A stretch of 64,000 nucleotides of DNA from positions 9,079,983-9,143,982 of the forward strand of contig NC_019859.2 of NCBI RefSeq assembly GCF_002234675.1, written 5' to 3'. This stretch comes from Oryzias latipes. Taxonomy: Eukaryota; Chordata; Actinopteri; Beloniformes; Adrianichthyidae. The number at the start of each line of letters is the position of its first letter. Positions within the stretch are counted from its first letter, which is position 1. Shown piece after piece: positions 28,001-40,000 of this stretch. A program made the translations under genes and the position numbers. Under the pieces are notes generated by a model. The model saw nothing but the letters and a program-made list of their open reading frames with translations, did no database searches and had not been told where the DNA came from.

Positions 28001-31000
28001 AAGACTATCGACATGGTGTTAGATCTTGTAACAATTTGATACACTATTAACAGAATCCATCTCCGGACGCAAATGAAATGGATTTATAGACATCAGTGCT
28101 CCACAGCAGCTGTTTGGTGACATTGTGATTTGAGTGAAATAACAAAAAAGGAAGGACGGTCATGCTACTGCAACAATCCTTCTGTTTCAACAAGGTAGGG
28201 TGTTGGCTTTCATAGCTGTTGTTGTGTTGAAAACCATTTTTTGAAAAAGTCATGAAAAGAGACGGTTTAGGGGTTTCTCTGAACAACTGTGTTCTAATTG
28301 AAATGATATGAGTCCACAACCCAGCAGCCCTTGTGGTGAGCAGAGCTTCCCAGCATTGCTCTGGCTGGCCGAGGAGCTAAAATGAGACTTTGATGTTGAT
28401 TCCAGACGCCGTCTCTCCTATGACGCATAGAGACACGCATGCTTCCATGCACAGACGCTGACATGAACACACGTGTACACACATTCTGCTCAGTGAGCAA
28501 TACACAGAAAGGCACAGCCCAACTGAGCACTCAGAGAGGCGACGGCACACAGGCGGTCCTGCATGGGACATGCTGCCAATGCTTGTGTCACACAACTTGG
28601 TCCCAAAGTCATCTCTACAGACAAAAACAGGAGCATGAAGAAAGCCAGAAACTGTCCTGGAGATCCAGCATCCCTACCTTACAATTGGAAAAAAGAGTTC
28701 TATGGTACATAAAAAAAAAAAAAAACTCCTTTAGCCAAAAAAATGTCTTTTGCTAGCCTGTTTGGCTACTCAAAGCCTAAAAACTCTTGGATGAATCTGT
28801 ATTTATTTGCTTTTGTGCAAGTAAAGGAAACATTTTAAATTCTGAAAAAAAACAGTGAAATAAAGTCCTTCAGAAATCCTGGATGGCTAGAGTAACAGAA
28901 CAGTTCACGAAAATAAAAACATTTCGTTTTAAAGACGAAATACAGGAAAATAGCGGACTTTCTTGTTCCAGACTAAAGCCTGTAAACAAAACCACGACTA
29001 AAGATCTCTTCACTTATTGGTCAGGAATTACGAGGGCGGGATAAAGCATCTAGAGGCAGAAATTATGGAAGTCCTGCGCTTTGCAATCGTTGTCGAGATA
29101 GTTCGTTCCAACTTTATATTTGGCCGACAAATTTTGAACATCTTTATCTATGTCAGGCTCAACACTTTGCCAAGAAGGTACGCTGATAAGTCTTTATGAC
29201 ATAGATTGTCGGAGAAACAGTGAGAAGCAATGTGTGTCACGTTAAAAGTTGTTTTAATGAGCCTGCATTGATCTAACCACATTTCAATGAGTTGCTGTGT
29301 CTCATCATTGTGATGTTCTGGCCTTTTCTTCAGAGAATTCTATTAAGGCACTACAAGGTAGCTTTTAGGATGACTTAGCTGGAAAAATCCAAGTTTCTTG
29401 GAACCATTTCCCCTTCCAATAGCCTTTTACACCACTGACTGGCAAAGTTATTTTATTGCTTTATTTTTTTGACTGGCAAAGTTAGAGGCAAGTCTTACTG
29501 ATAAAGACAAGACCACTGTGTGCTAAAGTAAAGAATATACATTTATAACAAGAAGTCACTACCTGAAGTTCATCAATTGGATCAAAGCAAGCAAAAACTA
29601 AAAGTTATCTTCCTGTCCATCATGGGGCTGCTGGAGTCTATCCCACCTATCGGTCGGTTTCAACCCAGACAGGTCGCCAGTCGGTCACAGGGCCACACAC
29701 TCACATTCATACCTTAGGACAATTTAAAATCATCAATCAACCTATACAACATGTTTTTGGACCCTGTATAAGCTGTGGTTCAGTTTAAGACCTAACCATT
29801 TTTTTTATCAAAGTTGTCAAATCAAGAAGCGTCGTCTTTGCTGCCCATCGGTGGACACAAACTAGTTTACACGAAAGCAAGAAAACTAGCTTTTATCCCC
29901 ACCTTTTCTATAAATGCACATTTTATTCATATAATTAATTTGACTAAAACTTGATAGATAAAAATAATATGTCACTTTTGTGCATGTATAAGGTGCTTGG
30001 ACAAAAGCGATATGAGCTTTAACAATAACCGGGCCTGTCTTTGAACACTTAACGTTTACTAAGGCTCACATCAAGCGGAGACTGGAACAGATAAAAATGA
30101 TGGACAACAGTTGGAGCCCTTTAATCCAAGCAGCCAGTGTGGTGCTCATGACACACATGGCTTTTCAAAAACAAAAAACACACTAAAGGCTGAACTCACT
30201 TTAAATCGTTTTGTTTGGTCTGTAGTTTGATGGTTTTTTTGTCTGTCTCTGCACATATGGCGGGATCAGATAACAGGTAAAACACAGCATCTGCCACATG
30301 AAAGCGGATTTTGTAAAGGTGAGATAGCAGCCACACTTTTGTGCAACTCAGTGAAGGATTTGTAACAATTTCAATCAGGACAGAGCGATGAAACAGTGTC
30401 AAACATCGGCAGATTGTTATCACTTGCTTGTTGGTTGTTCTCTTCAGGATTCAACCCCATGTTATGTCTACAACCATGTATGAATAAGACACCACTAAAT
30501 GCCAAAAAAATAAACATAAAAATAAAAACCCAGTCATAAGATCAATCCTAAATAGAAATAAGATTAAAAAAGATTTAAAACTTTTTTTTAAGAGAGAGAA
30601 ATATTTATCATTTTACGGATCTTCTTGCTAAAAGAATGCCCTTCACTCCATAAGGAAATCATAAACTAATACACTTTAAAAAGCATGCCGCATGTCAAAG
30701 GTATTTCTGAGCATTTTTGAGGTTAACGAGATCAAAGACGATGACGTCATTAAAAGACCGGAAGTTTTAAAACAACAACTTTCATCCTGATATGGAAAAT
30801 GTCCAACATCCTGCTTTCTCACATTTTATTGCTTTTTTTTTTTTATTATTTCATCCTGGTGTTTTAAGTGAAAACAAACAAACAAATAAAAATACTAATA
30901 CTGATAGCACCGATGGAGGACTACACCACAATTTAAGGAGAAATATTATGTAGGTATGCGCCTCCTTTTGCTTTTCTCAATACTGAAAATAATAATAGAA

Positions 31001-34000
31001 TGAATAATCACCGTTCTAAACATTGTCAATCCATTTCTGCTCTTAAGCGATTTCTTTCACTGCAACATCTAAAAGAAAACAAAAAGAAAAGAAATCCGTA
31101 CATTATGGGAACTACCTTGCTATCTTTATTTTAGCTCTTTCCATGTCAGCATGTGTTAACTCCCACGCCATCACCTCCACACTAGATTTCCTCTCTGATT
31201 GGCTCCATGAGTCTTCACACAGATACTTACTGGGCCACTGTATCAATGGACATGTGGCTCAGTGGACTGTCAAACACACCCACACATAGGCTTACACATG
31301 CATTTGCACAACTGGGCCCATGAAAAAGTCCACCAGATGAAGGTGTAGTCTTCTCTGTGCTTATAATGGAACCACATGCTGGAGATTGGTTGAAGGTGAT
31401 AAGTCCTTTTTTTACTCATCGACTGTTTGAATGTGATCCTCCAAACTAGGCAGGTTAGCAGCTAAGTAAAGAGAGTCAGAGATGGGATTTTTGCACAGCC
31501 TAAAAGAGGCTGAAAGGGCAGCAAAGTCTCAGATGGAGTTAAATGGCAGCAACTCCTCTACCATGAGTGGAGCTGACACCAGCATCAATGACTCATGGGA
31601 TTCCCCCTAAATAGCTATTTCCTGATTGATAAAACAATGTACCATGAGAAGATATCCGTTATAACTATAATCTGACATGTTTACAGGGAGCCTCAATGCT
31701 TGCATGTCCAGAGGAATTCAGGGTATGATAAGACAGAACCCAATAACAGAGAAAAAAAACGAAATCATGCTTCCAATGACATTTCAGAAGTGTGATCAAT
31801 GGTTATAGTTTGGTTTAAACCAATCACTTCCCATCACGGTGGCAGTTTCATTGATGGGGGAGAGAGGGGAGACAGCCTCATCAAGCCTCCAAACTGGCCT
31901 TTTAGTGGACATCTGGAAGAGATCTGCTGTGTAGATGAGCTGAACAGGACTGTCCACGCCCAACTCCTACATTACAATGAAAAATGGTTTTTCTGTTGCT
32001 TTTCCCTTTTCCTCTTGACATCATTTGTTTGCTCTTATAAAACAAAAGCTCGACATTTCTTTTCAGGCTTTCAGTTAGCCCTAAAGGTGTTGGTTCTTTA
32101 TCTAATAAAATAAAAAATAATAAAAATAAAACCTTCTATGGTGGGCGTCTACCTCTCAACAAGCACAAGTGTTCGCGGTGTTCATTTCAAGCTCGACACT
32201 CTCTTGATGACTACACCCTTTGGAGTATTTTTTCATGACTCTGTTCTGAAATGCTGTCTGCAAAAACATTGCTCACTACCGCCAAGCACAGTCAATCCAA
32301 CGCACAAACGGTGAATCAATCTATAACCTCAGCCAGACGGACTTTCTGCCTTTTGTCAACATTAATGTGGTTAATTACATAGAAGTGTTCCTGTGAACAA
32401 AACTGCTTCTTGTACAACAGAGAGCACATAACGTTCCACGTTTGACTGCGTTCTGATCCGCACAGAGGGAAGTCACGGAGGGCTTCAGGTTCATGTCTAA
32501 ATCTCTAAAAAGGCTCATCTTCCCTGCAGACCTGATCCGGAATCCTTTCCCAAAAAGGAAACGACTGCAACCTCCACTCCACTTTGGACATGAGCGAGAC
32601 CAGCAGCTCGGCTACAAAGAGCTTAATCTATTTATAGGAAAACACAGCAACAGTACAGCGATCAGAGGGAATCCCACAAGACAGAAAATCGGTGGAGGTT
32701 AGGAGCCGACTGTCAAAATCAGCAAGAATCTGTCCTCTTTTATTAAGTAAATGAGTTTCTGCTGTGGTTAGGATTACCATAAAGAACTAGGAAACATTGT
32801 CTTTATTCGAGCATTTTCTGTGATGGCACTATTAGCAGCACATACAGCTTCTCAGCAAAGCAATGAGAAGTCATGTGAGTAACGGTTAAGCATCTGTCGT
32901 TCAGGAAAACATCAGGGCAACATTCATTTTAGGGACGTAGCAATTCATTTTCACAACGATTCAATTCACTGACCCAAAAACCAATCCAGGACACTTCGCT
33001 CCATCCTCACATAAGGTTTGCTTTAAGCCTGAAACTAAAAGGAAAAGCTTTGCTAAAAGGTAAACAAATATCATGAAGTTGCCGGGTTGTTCCAACAAAG
33101 ACTGACAGTACAGGTTGACACAGTGGATCATGATCCACAACAATTCCACTTCTCCATTATCCTAAAAGCCTTTAGGTTTCCTGATTCCAGAAACCTTTGT
33201 GTGAAAAACAAGACAAAACCAAGATAAAGGTAGGTAAATATCATTTTTTAGATCCGATTTAAAATCATTGAGATTTCAGCTTCAGTGCTCAGAAGGCAAT
33301 CATTTCTCTGTTTTTTGTTAGTTTTGGGACTAATAAACAGGAAAAACACTAAGCATAGCAGTCCAGACTATAATCTATTACTGACTGAAGATAGAAAAAG
33401 GGCCCGAGGCCAAGCACCAGTACTTTATGCCTAACACAGGAAGTGGTCACACACTTCCATCAGGGGTCCCCAAAACCAGGCCTGGAGTGCCGGTGTCCTG
33501 CTGGTTTTCCAGAAACCCTGCTTTATTGGCTCCTGATTACCTTGATCAGGTGTGTTTAGCCAATAAGGAGCTTCAATGGCAGGTTGGTTGGAAAACATGT
33601 AGGACACCGGCCCTCGAGGCTTGGATTTGGGGGCCTCCCGCTCTACATGAATACTTTGAGAATATTTGCCTGAATATTCCAGGAAACGTTTTACTAAAAG
33701 AAGCAACAGACATTTAAAGGACAATTCCATTATAGGATTTCATTTTAGTGTGCGACATACTTTCTTTATTAGGACTCTTTTTAGGATGTGGGATAGTTCA
33801 CTGCTTCCACAGGAAAATCTTCTAAATAGTTTAAATTTACTTTAAAATACAAAAAAAGAGCCACTTTTTCTGCAGGTGACAAAGTCCAAACTTGATTGTA
33901 AAGCTTCTCTGTCCCACAAAATGCAACGGGCGAGCCGTGCCACCGTGCAACAAACCCAACATAAGAAGGAATTAAACGTTACCGTTCTGTTCATCCAGCT

Positions 34001-37000
34001 CATTGCCAATATCCTGACCCATGATCTTCTGTCGGCTGATGACCGCTGCCAGCGCGTCCAGACCCGCATCCTGGACTAAAAGAAGGAAAAGAAAATAATA
34101 TGAAACATGGAATAAGACAACGATGAAGAGCACAACACATAAAACCTGACAAGTATAGGAAAAGAAAGCACTTTAGGAGACAATTCAAAATAAGGATTTG
34201 AATGAAAAAATTGAATTTGATGGAGAGGAAAACCTTTTTTTTTTTTTTTAAACACTGTAGCTGCACGTGTGAGAGTTTAACATGCACACTGCCACAGGAA
34301 TTTTTTTCACCAGTCAGCGTTGGCCAACTTTTCCCACAATCCCACTGTGGTTTATCGGGCGCTGTGCGCTTTAGTTTCTCCCTCTTAAGTGGATTCTCTG
34401 ATCCTGAACAGAGTGTTTGAGCTGATGTGGTAACAAAAAAATACCACATGGTGTGGCTGAGTCCTGTCAGGGCCAGAAAATAAAAAAGACAAATATATGA
34501 ATAAGAAATATAATAAGACTTGGTATATGCTAGAATCTCTGACCAATGATGGGACAGTAAAGCTGTGTGTACCATTATTCTGATCCTCCTGTGGAGAAAA
34601 AAAAAAAGCTTTTTCTTTTTGAAAATGTTTCTTTTTTGTGTTTGTTTACTACAGTAGTTAAACGTACTTGTAAAAAAAAATAACAATTTTGAGGAGAAAA
34701 TGAGTTATTAAAGTGTTGTTTAACTTCTATATAGTTATCACTTGTAACTGTGTGCCCTGTTTAGGGTAGGATCCCTAAGGTAGGATTGTTGTTGTTGTTT
34801 TTTTCTTTATTATGCATTTTTTGGCTCCTGCGACTTACACTCTGGAGTGACTTATACTGTACTCCAGAAAATACGGTAGCACAACTTGCAAAGCATGTTT
34901 AGAAATGGCCAGACAATGCCTTCACTTAATCAAAGTAAAAAACAAATTCTTAGATGGCCTTCCCTACAGCTAATTACCCAAAATTTCAGTAATCATAATC
35001 CATCCTAGTTTTTGAATCGGCTTGATTTTATGATTTTCTAGATTCATTCATTCATTTTTCATTTTCTTAACCGTTTTTTCCCTTTCGGGGTCACGGGGCT
35101 GCCGGAGCCTATCCCGGCCACTTGTGGGCGAAGGCAGGGGACAACCTGGACAGGTCGCAGGATAGAATGTCCACAAACACACACCCATTCACTCTCACAC
35201 TCACACCTAGGGACAATTTAGAGTGACCAATTAACCTATGGAGCATGTTTTTTGACGGTGGGAGGAAGCCGGAGACCCCGGAGAGAACCCACGCATGCAA
35301 ACTCCACACAGAAAAGGTCCCCCGTTGCTGTAGTTTTTCATGTCCCCCAGCCGGGACTTGAACCGGAGGCCTTCTTGCTGTGAGGCAAGAGCGCTAACCA
35401 CTGCTCCACCGTGCAGCCTATTTTCTAGATTCTTAGAATTTTACAGCACCTTGTTGGAGATTAACCAGGCCAACTTCAATGCTATTAATCTCAAATAAAA
35501 AAGTTACTTTTATCTTTATATTTTTTAAACAGTCTGTATGTATTAGGTCTGACAAATGTTAAAATATTGTAAGGTTGGTTTTAGCTGAAAATAAAGCTTT
35601 TCTGCTCGAATCAGTGCAGTATAAAAAAAAAAAAAACAAGACGAAAAAAAAAAAGACTTTATTGTTTACTTTACTGCAATGTTTTACTTGGTTTAACTGC
35701 ATTATTGTGTGATGTCTTGTGCTTTACCTTGAATCTAAATAAAATTGAGTTTTACCAGCCAATTACAGAGCAATGATAGATTTCTTAGCTGATTTATTAA
35801 CAAAGAATGATAAAAAAATTTTTATCATTCTCATGCAAGTGAATTCCCCAAATGGTTTTGAAAATCTGATAACGCATGCTCTGAGTAATTACCTTCAATA
35901 ATTTTTTGTTGTTGCTGCTTGATCTCTCCAAAGGTCAGCCCCCTGGTCTCCTCTGATTCATTGATCAGCCACGGGTTGCCCCCACTGCCCCCACTGGCCG
36001 CTGCCCCTCCAGCCATCAATGTGGACCTACGGTTCATAAACAAGACAGTGACTTGAAAAGTCAGGCAGCTGCAAAAATCAAAGCCGCAACTTGGAAATGT
36101 GTTTGCTTTGCTAGACAACTTGTGAAGAACATCTATCATTTTCAGTATTTCCATGAGTTATGGAAATCACGTAGACATCCTTAACCTCCGTTGCAAACAC
36201 CAGTGGACATTTATTTTTCCACAAAAGACCATCCAGACGACCAAGGTTTACATGTACCGTCTGCACCACATTATTTTTATTTTTTGTTGCAAAACACAAT
36301 TTTTTCACTTTTCCAAAAAAGACCAGATTTCTGTTGAGAACTTGTTCTTTCACCATAAACTTCATTAAGAAAAGGCTCAGCTGTGGAAGATCTGGTGATT
36401 ACCATTTCAAAGTGGAGCAAAATTGGGAGCCAATGGGTTGAAATCTAAACTATTTTTATTATTTTGAAAGATAAAGGCAGCATGAAAAAAATGAAAGAAC
36501 CAGGAACCCTTACGTGCATTTGTAACAAGTATGAAAATGCTGCATTTTACCGATGACTCATGTTTTGTTTCCAACAATGACACAATATCAGATTGGCTGG
36601 GCAGACCTCTGCTGTGTGGTTTTACCTCTTAAGAGCTGGCGTCCACATGCCTAGCATCACATTTTGAGTTAATTCTGCTTAATGGAGGCCCTATGAGTAC
36701 ATGTGTACAGGGTTAGCTCAAATATTAGCTCAGGTCTTAAGAAGTTATAAAGATATTTTTTTCTCCCTGCAGTCAATAACTTCAGATTTGTTTCCGATTG
36801 TAGTTCCTGTCATACATTTGACTCAGAGGACTAGATGAGTGAAAACTCTTTCTACTCTCTTAAGACGTGTTAGGAGTTATAGTATTTATATAATTATTCC
36901 ATAAATATTTCAAGAAAGTATGCTGAAATTTATTTCTGTTTAAGATTCCATATAATGTTGTTCTGAGTGTGCACTTTATTACATTTTGTTCTTATATAAA

Positions 37001-40000
37001 AAAAAGTAATTTCTTCTCACTTTTGATATTATTTATTTTGAAGTTATTAAATATTTCTTACATGGTTGAATATGTGGAAAAATGTGACAGAGAAACTTCT
37101 TTAAGAGCATCTGAAGTTCGTACCTAACATCTGCTGAGGCACAACTAACCTGAACCATATGCCGGTTAATCACAGACTAGTGTTTGTGGTGTCACACTGA
37201 CTACCATGATATTGATTTCCTATAAAAATGAAGTTATTTGCTTATAAAATTAACAGAAGCTTTCATACTCATTTCATGGGTAACTATAAATAAAAATACC
37301 CTAATAAAGGTTCCAGAAAAGCCATGAATCACAGCACAGGTGGGCTCAGGCTGATGACATCAGAGCGAATCAAAGGCATTCAGACTCATTTTTTTTTTAA
37401 CATGTCTGATTACGACAGGGTCATAAGCCAGACGTGCACTTCCTCCGTGCTAGCACTTTTTGTGTGAAAATCCAATTAGCCAGTGAGTGGAGAGCACCAA
37501 AAGCAGTCAGGCACATCTTTTGGCATCCACAAACCCCTCGACTGTCACCGGTGGGGCCTCAGTGCTCGAGTCGTGACTGAGTGACTCGGACAGGCCAGAT
37601 TTTAATTAATCACAGCAATTTCCTTCCCAATCAAATACAAAGGAGAGGTTTGAAAATAATGGAAGAAAGGTGAGTGCAGATGGCAGCATAATGAAGCCGG
37701 CCTTGAAAAACGGGCGCAACATCCTTCCTTGGCTCGGTCTGGAATGGAGATGCTTGGAATTTATTGTTTTAGGGGTAAATCAAAGTCCCTTCAGCAACTT
37801 TCATGCCATTCCTCCTATCCAAAGTTCTCACCAAAAAAGGGGCTTAGATCATCCAACCATGGCCAATCCATCCACTCCCACATTCTGTCCTCAGACCACA
37901 CAGTGGGAAAGGGTCCGCCGTCTACCCTCAAATCCAAATTACCCACCACATATTACCATTAAACTTCACTGTGCAAACCGAAAACCATATGACCACATGA
38001 TTACAGTTTTCCAAGCTAATGTATTAACAATGTCATTTGAGGTTTTCGTTTTTTCTCACAGGAGGCTTTTTTATGTAATTGGATGTGTGGTCTGTAAAAA
38101 AAAAAAAAAAGAACAAAAAAAAGATGAAAGCTCGTGCAAAGAGCCACTAAGTAGATCAATCTCCAAAGCAAAGCTTGTGAAAAGATATCAGAGGAAAGCC
38201 CTTTTGAATGAAGGCAACAGTAAGTGTGTGTTTTCAGACTGATCTGCTGTCATTTCAGCTACTGCCAGAAGAAAATCTCCATCCAGCACAAAAATATGAT
38301 TTACTGTTCAAGACTTATTTGATTGAATGCTCGGTGGCCTTAAAAACCATCCAAAGACACAGCCTAAGAAAACCAGACAGACTAACAACATATTCCAGCT
38401 TCAATCTAAGACTTTATTTCTGATCTCAATTCCTTCCCTTGTTCTTAAATTCCTCCCCTCGGTTTCAGTCATTCCTGACTGAAACGTTAAAGTTTCACAT
38501 GATCACCTGTCACTCTGTATTTTCTCATCTCTGTCTAATGAGCAATACTAGTTTTTGGTGGGTAAAGAAGTGTGCAACATGTGCTTGTATTTAGTCTACT
38601 CTAATCTTATTGTGCCACACCTCTTTTTACTTCCTGTAATTTTTTAGAACAGATGGGATTTTTAATCCAATAAAACACAAACCATTATATTCATTTAAAG
38701 TTCATAGAAGCAGAAGTGACGATGTTTTCTAATAACCGAGAGAAAAGGGAAATCCTTTCCACAAAGAAGTGTCCATCTGCAGATTGTTGGCCTAAAAATT
38801 ATTGGAAGTTTGATAATGATGTATAAATTAGCCAAAGATAACCTCAAAAAGTTCAAGAATAAACTTATCGCTGATTTTACAAATCTGTAATTTGATTACT
38901 TATGAGAAATGATATAATCTTTTAGTTTGAGGTATAAATACCCACACAAATATCCATCACTGGATATGAATCACTAGAGCACCAAAATAGACATTTTTAA
39001 CCTAAAAATCTAAAAAAGGTTCTGGTAGAAAAAAGTGGAACGAGCTTCTTTAACCTCTTACCACCCGAGCTAACATTTGAGCTAACCCTCTAAGCATGAG
39101 ATCACAGAGTTACGCAGAATTAACTACTGTGGTAAAATAACCCAAAATGTGATGCCCACGCATGTGGACGCCACGTCCTAAGAGGTTACAGTTGCTCAGA
39201 GGAGGTGTCAGGAGTTTCTTCGCAGATCAATCGATTACATTTTTGGAGCAGATTTGAATAGAGGACAGTGATAATTTGGTTAACTGTACTGTTGATTCAT
39301 TCAGAACCTTTACTAAATCACTACACAGCTTGATGTGTTAGCAAATGCCGTAGTCTGAACTTCCCTTACAGGTGGATACGGGTGTCTGCAGGCCAAAAAT
39401 AGGCAAACCTGTATGGGGCCCGCAGTGGCCCCTAGGAAAATTTCAGATGGCAGCAGCCGGGTTTACCCGTTGAGAAAAAATGTTCATGCACATTTTTTTT
39501 CTAAAACTAAACAAACGTAATATTTACAACCATAAAGAAATTAAAAATATAAAAAATGTATATAATGGTATCCTAACTTTTACAAGGTTGACATTTTGAA
39601 ACGTCTTTAAGTGACATTTCTAAGCGCAAAGCAATCAGAGCAGATGCAAAACAAAGCTGTCAAAATGGCAGGAAGGAAGTCTTTCTTCTAAGTGACACGT
39701 GGAGATATCAAAGCACATGGGTCGAAAAGACTGAAAGGAAGATGGTGACCAGCAACATTTCATTAAAGAATAGGGCTTGTGACCCCTTTGGTTAAAAACA
39801 AATACAAGCAGAAGAGAATTCCTTCATTTTAATTAGGCAGCCGTAGACCTCGATATAGTAATTAAATAAGTGATCCTCTAAGAAAGAAGAAGGCAGGAAG
39901 AAGAATCAAGGGGGCTGATGCTCAACTTGGCCTTTAAGACACTTACTGAGGAAGATTTTAAAAAACATTCTGCACCTAATGATGCAAAGATTTGAGAAAA

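Larger units (their letters stand above)
23035..33982 (-). other. stx8 intron 6 (10.9 kb)
   Basis: This intron holds the second 205-bp MITE (23169-23373), a SINE with an expanded TG tract (25040-25305), a CAG/CGG-type triplet run (27737-27775), a 15-bp direct duplication (29436-29484), a fragment of the tRNA-headed repeat (29612-29765) and a fold-back hAT-like element (33461-33639). The remainder is AT-rich sequence without recognisable genes. Confidence 0.6.
34076..35892 (-). other. stx8 intron 5 (1.8 kb)
   Basis: It contains a short 'gcgacttatac..ccagaaaatacggta' repeat fragment (34825-34878), a full-length tRNA-headed repeat (35040-35421) and a perfect palindrome (35805-35830). Confidence 0.65.

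Noticed and set aside
34000..34686. 228-codon ORF on the minus strand
   Set aside because: Its C-terminal third reads stx8 exon 6 in a wrong frame, the rest is intron and low-complexity, and there is no homology.
37670..38242. 190-codon ORF on the plus strand inside stx8 intron 4
   Set aside because: No recognisable domain, includes a poly-Lys run from poly-A, and has no promoter or splice context.
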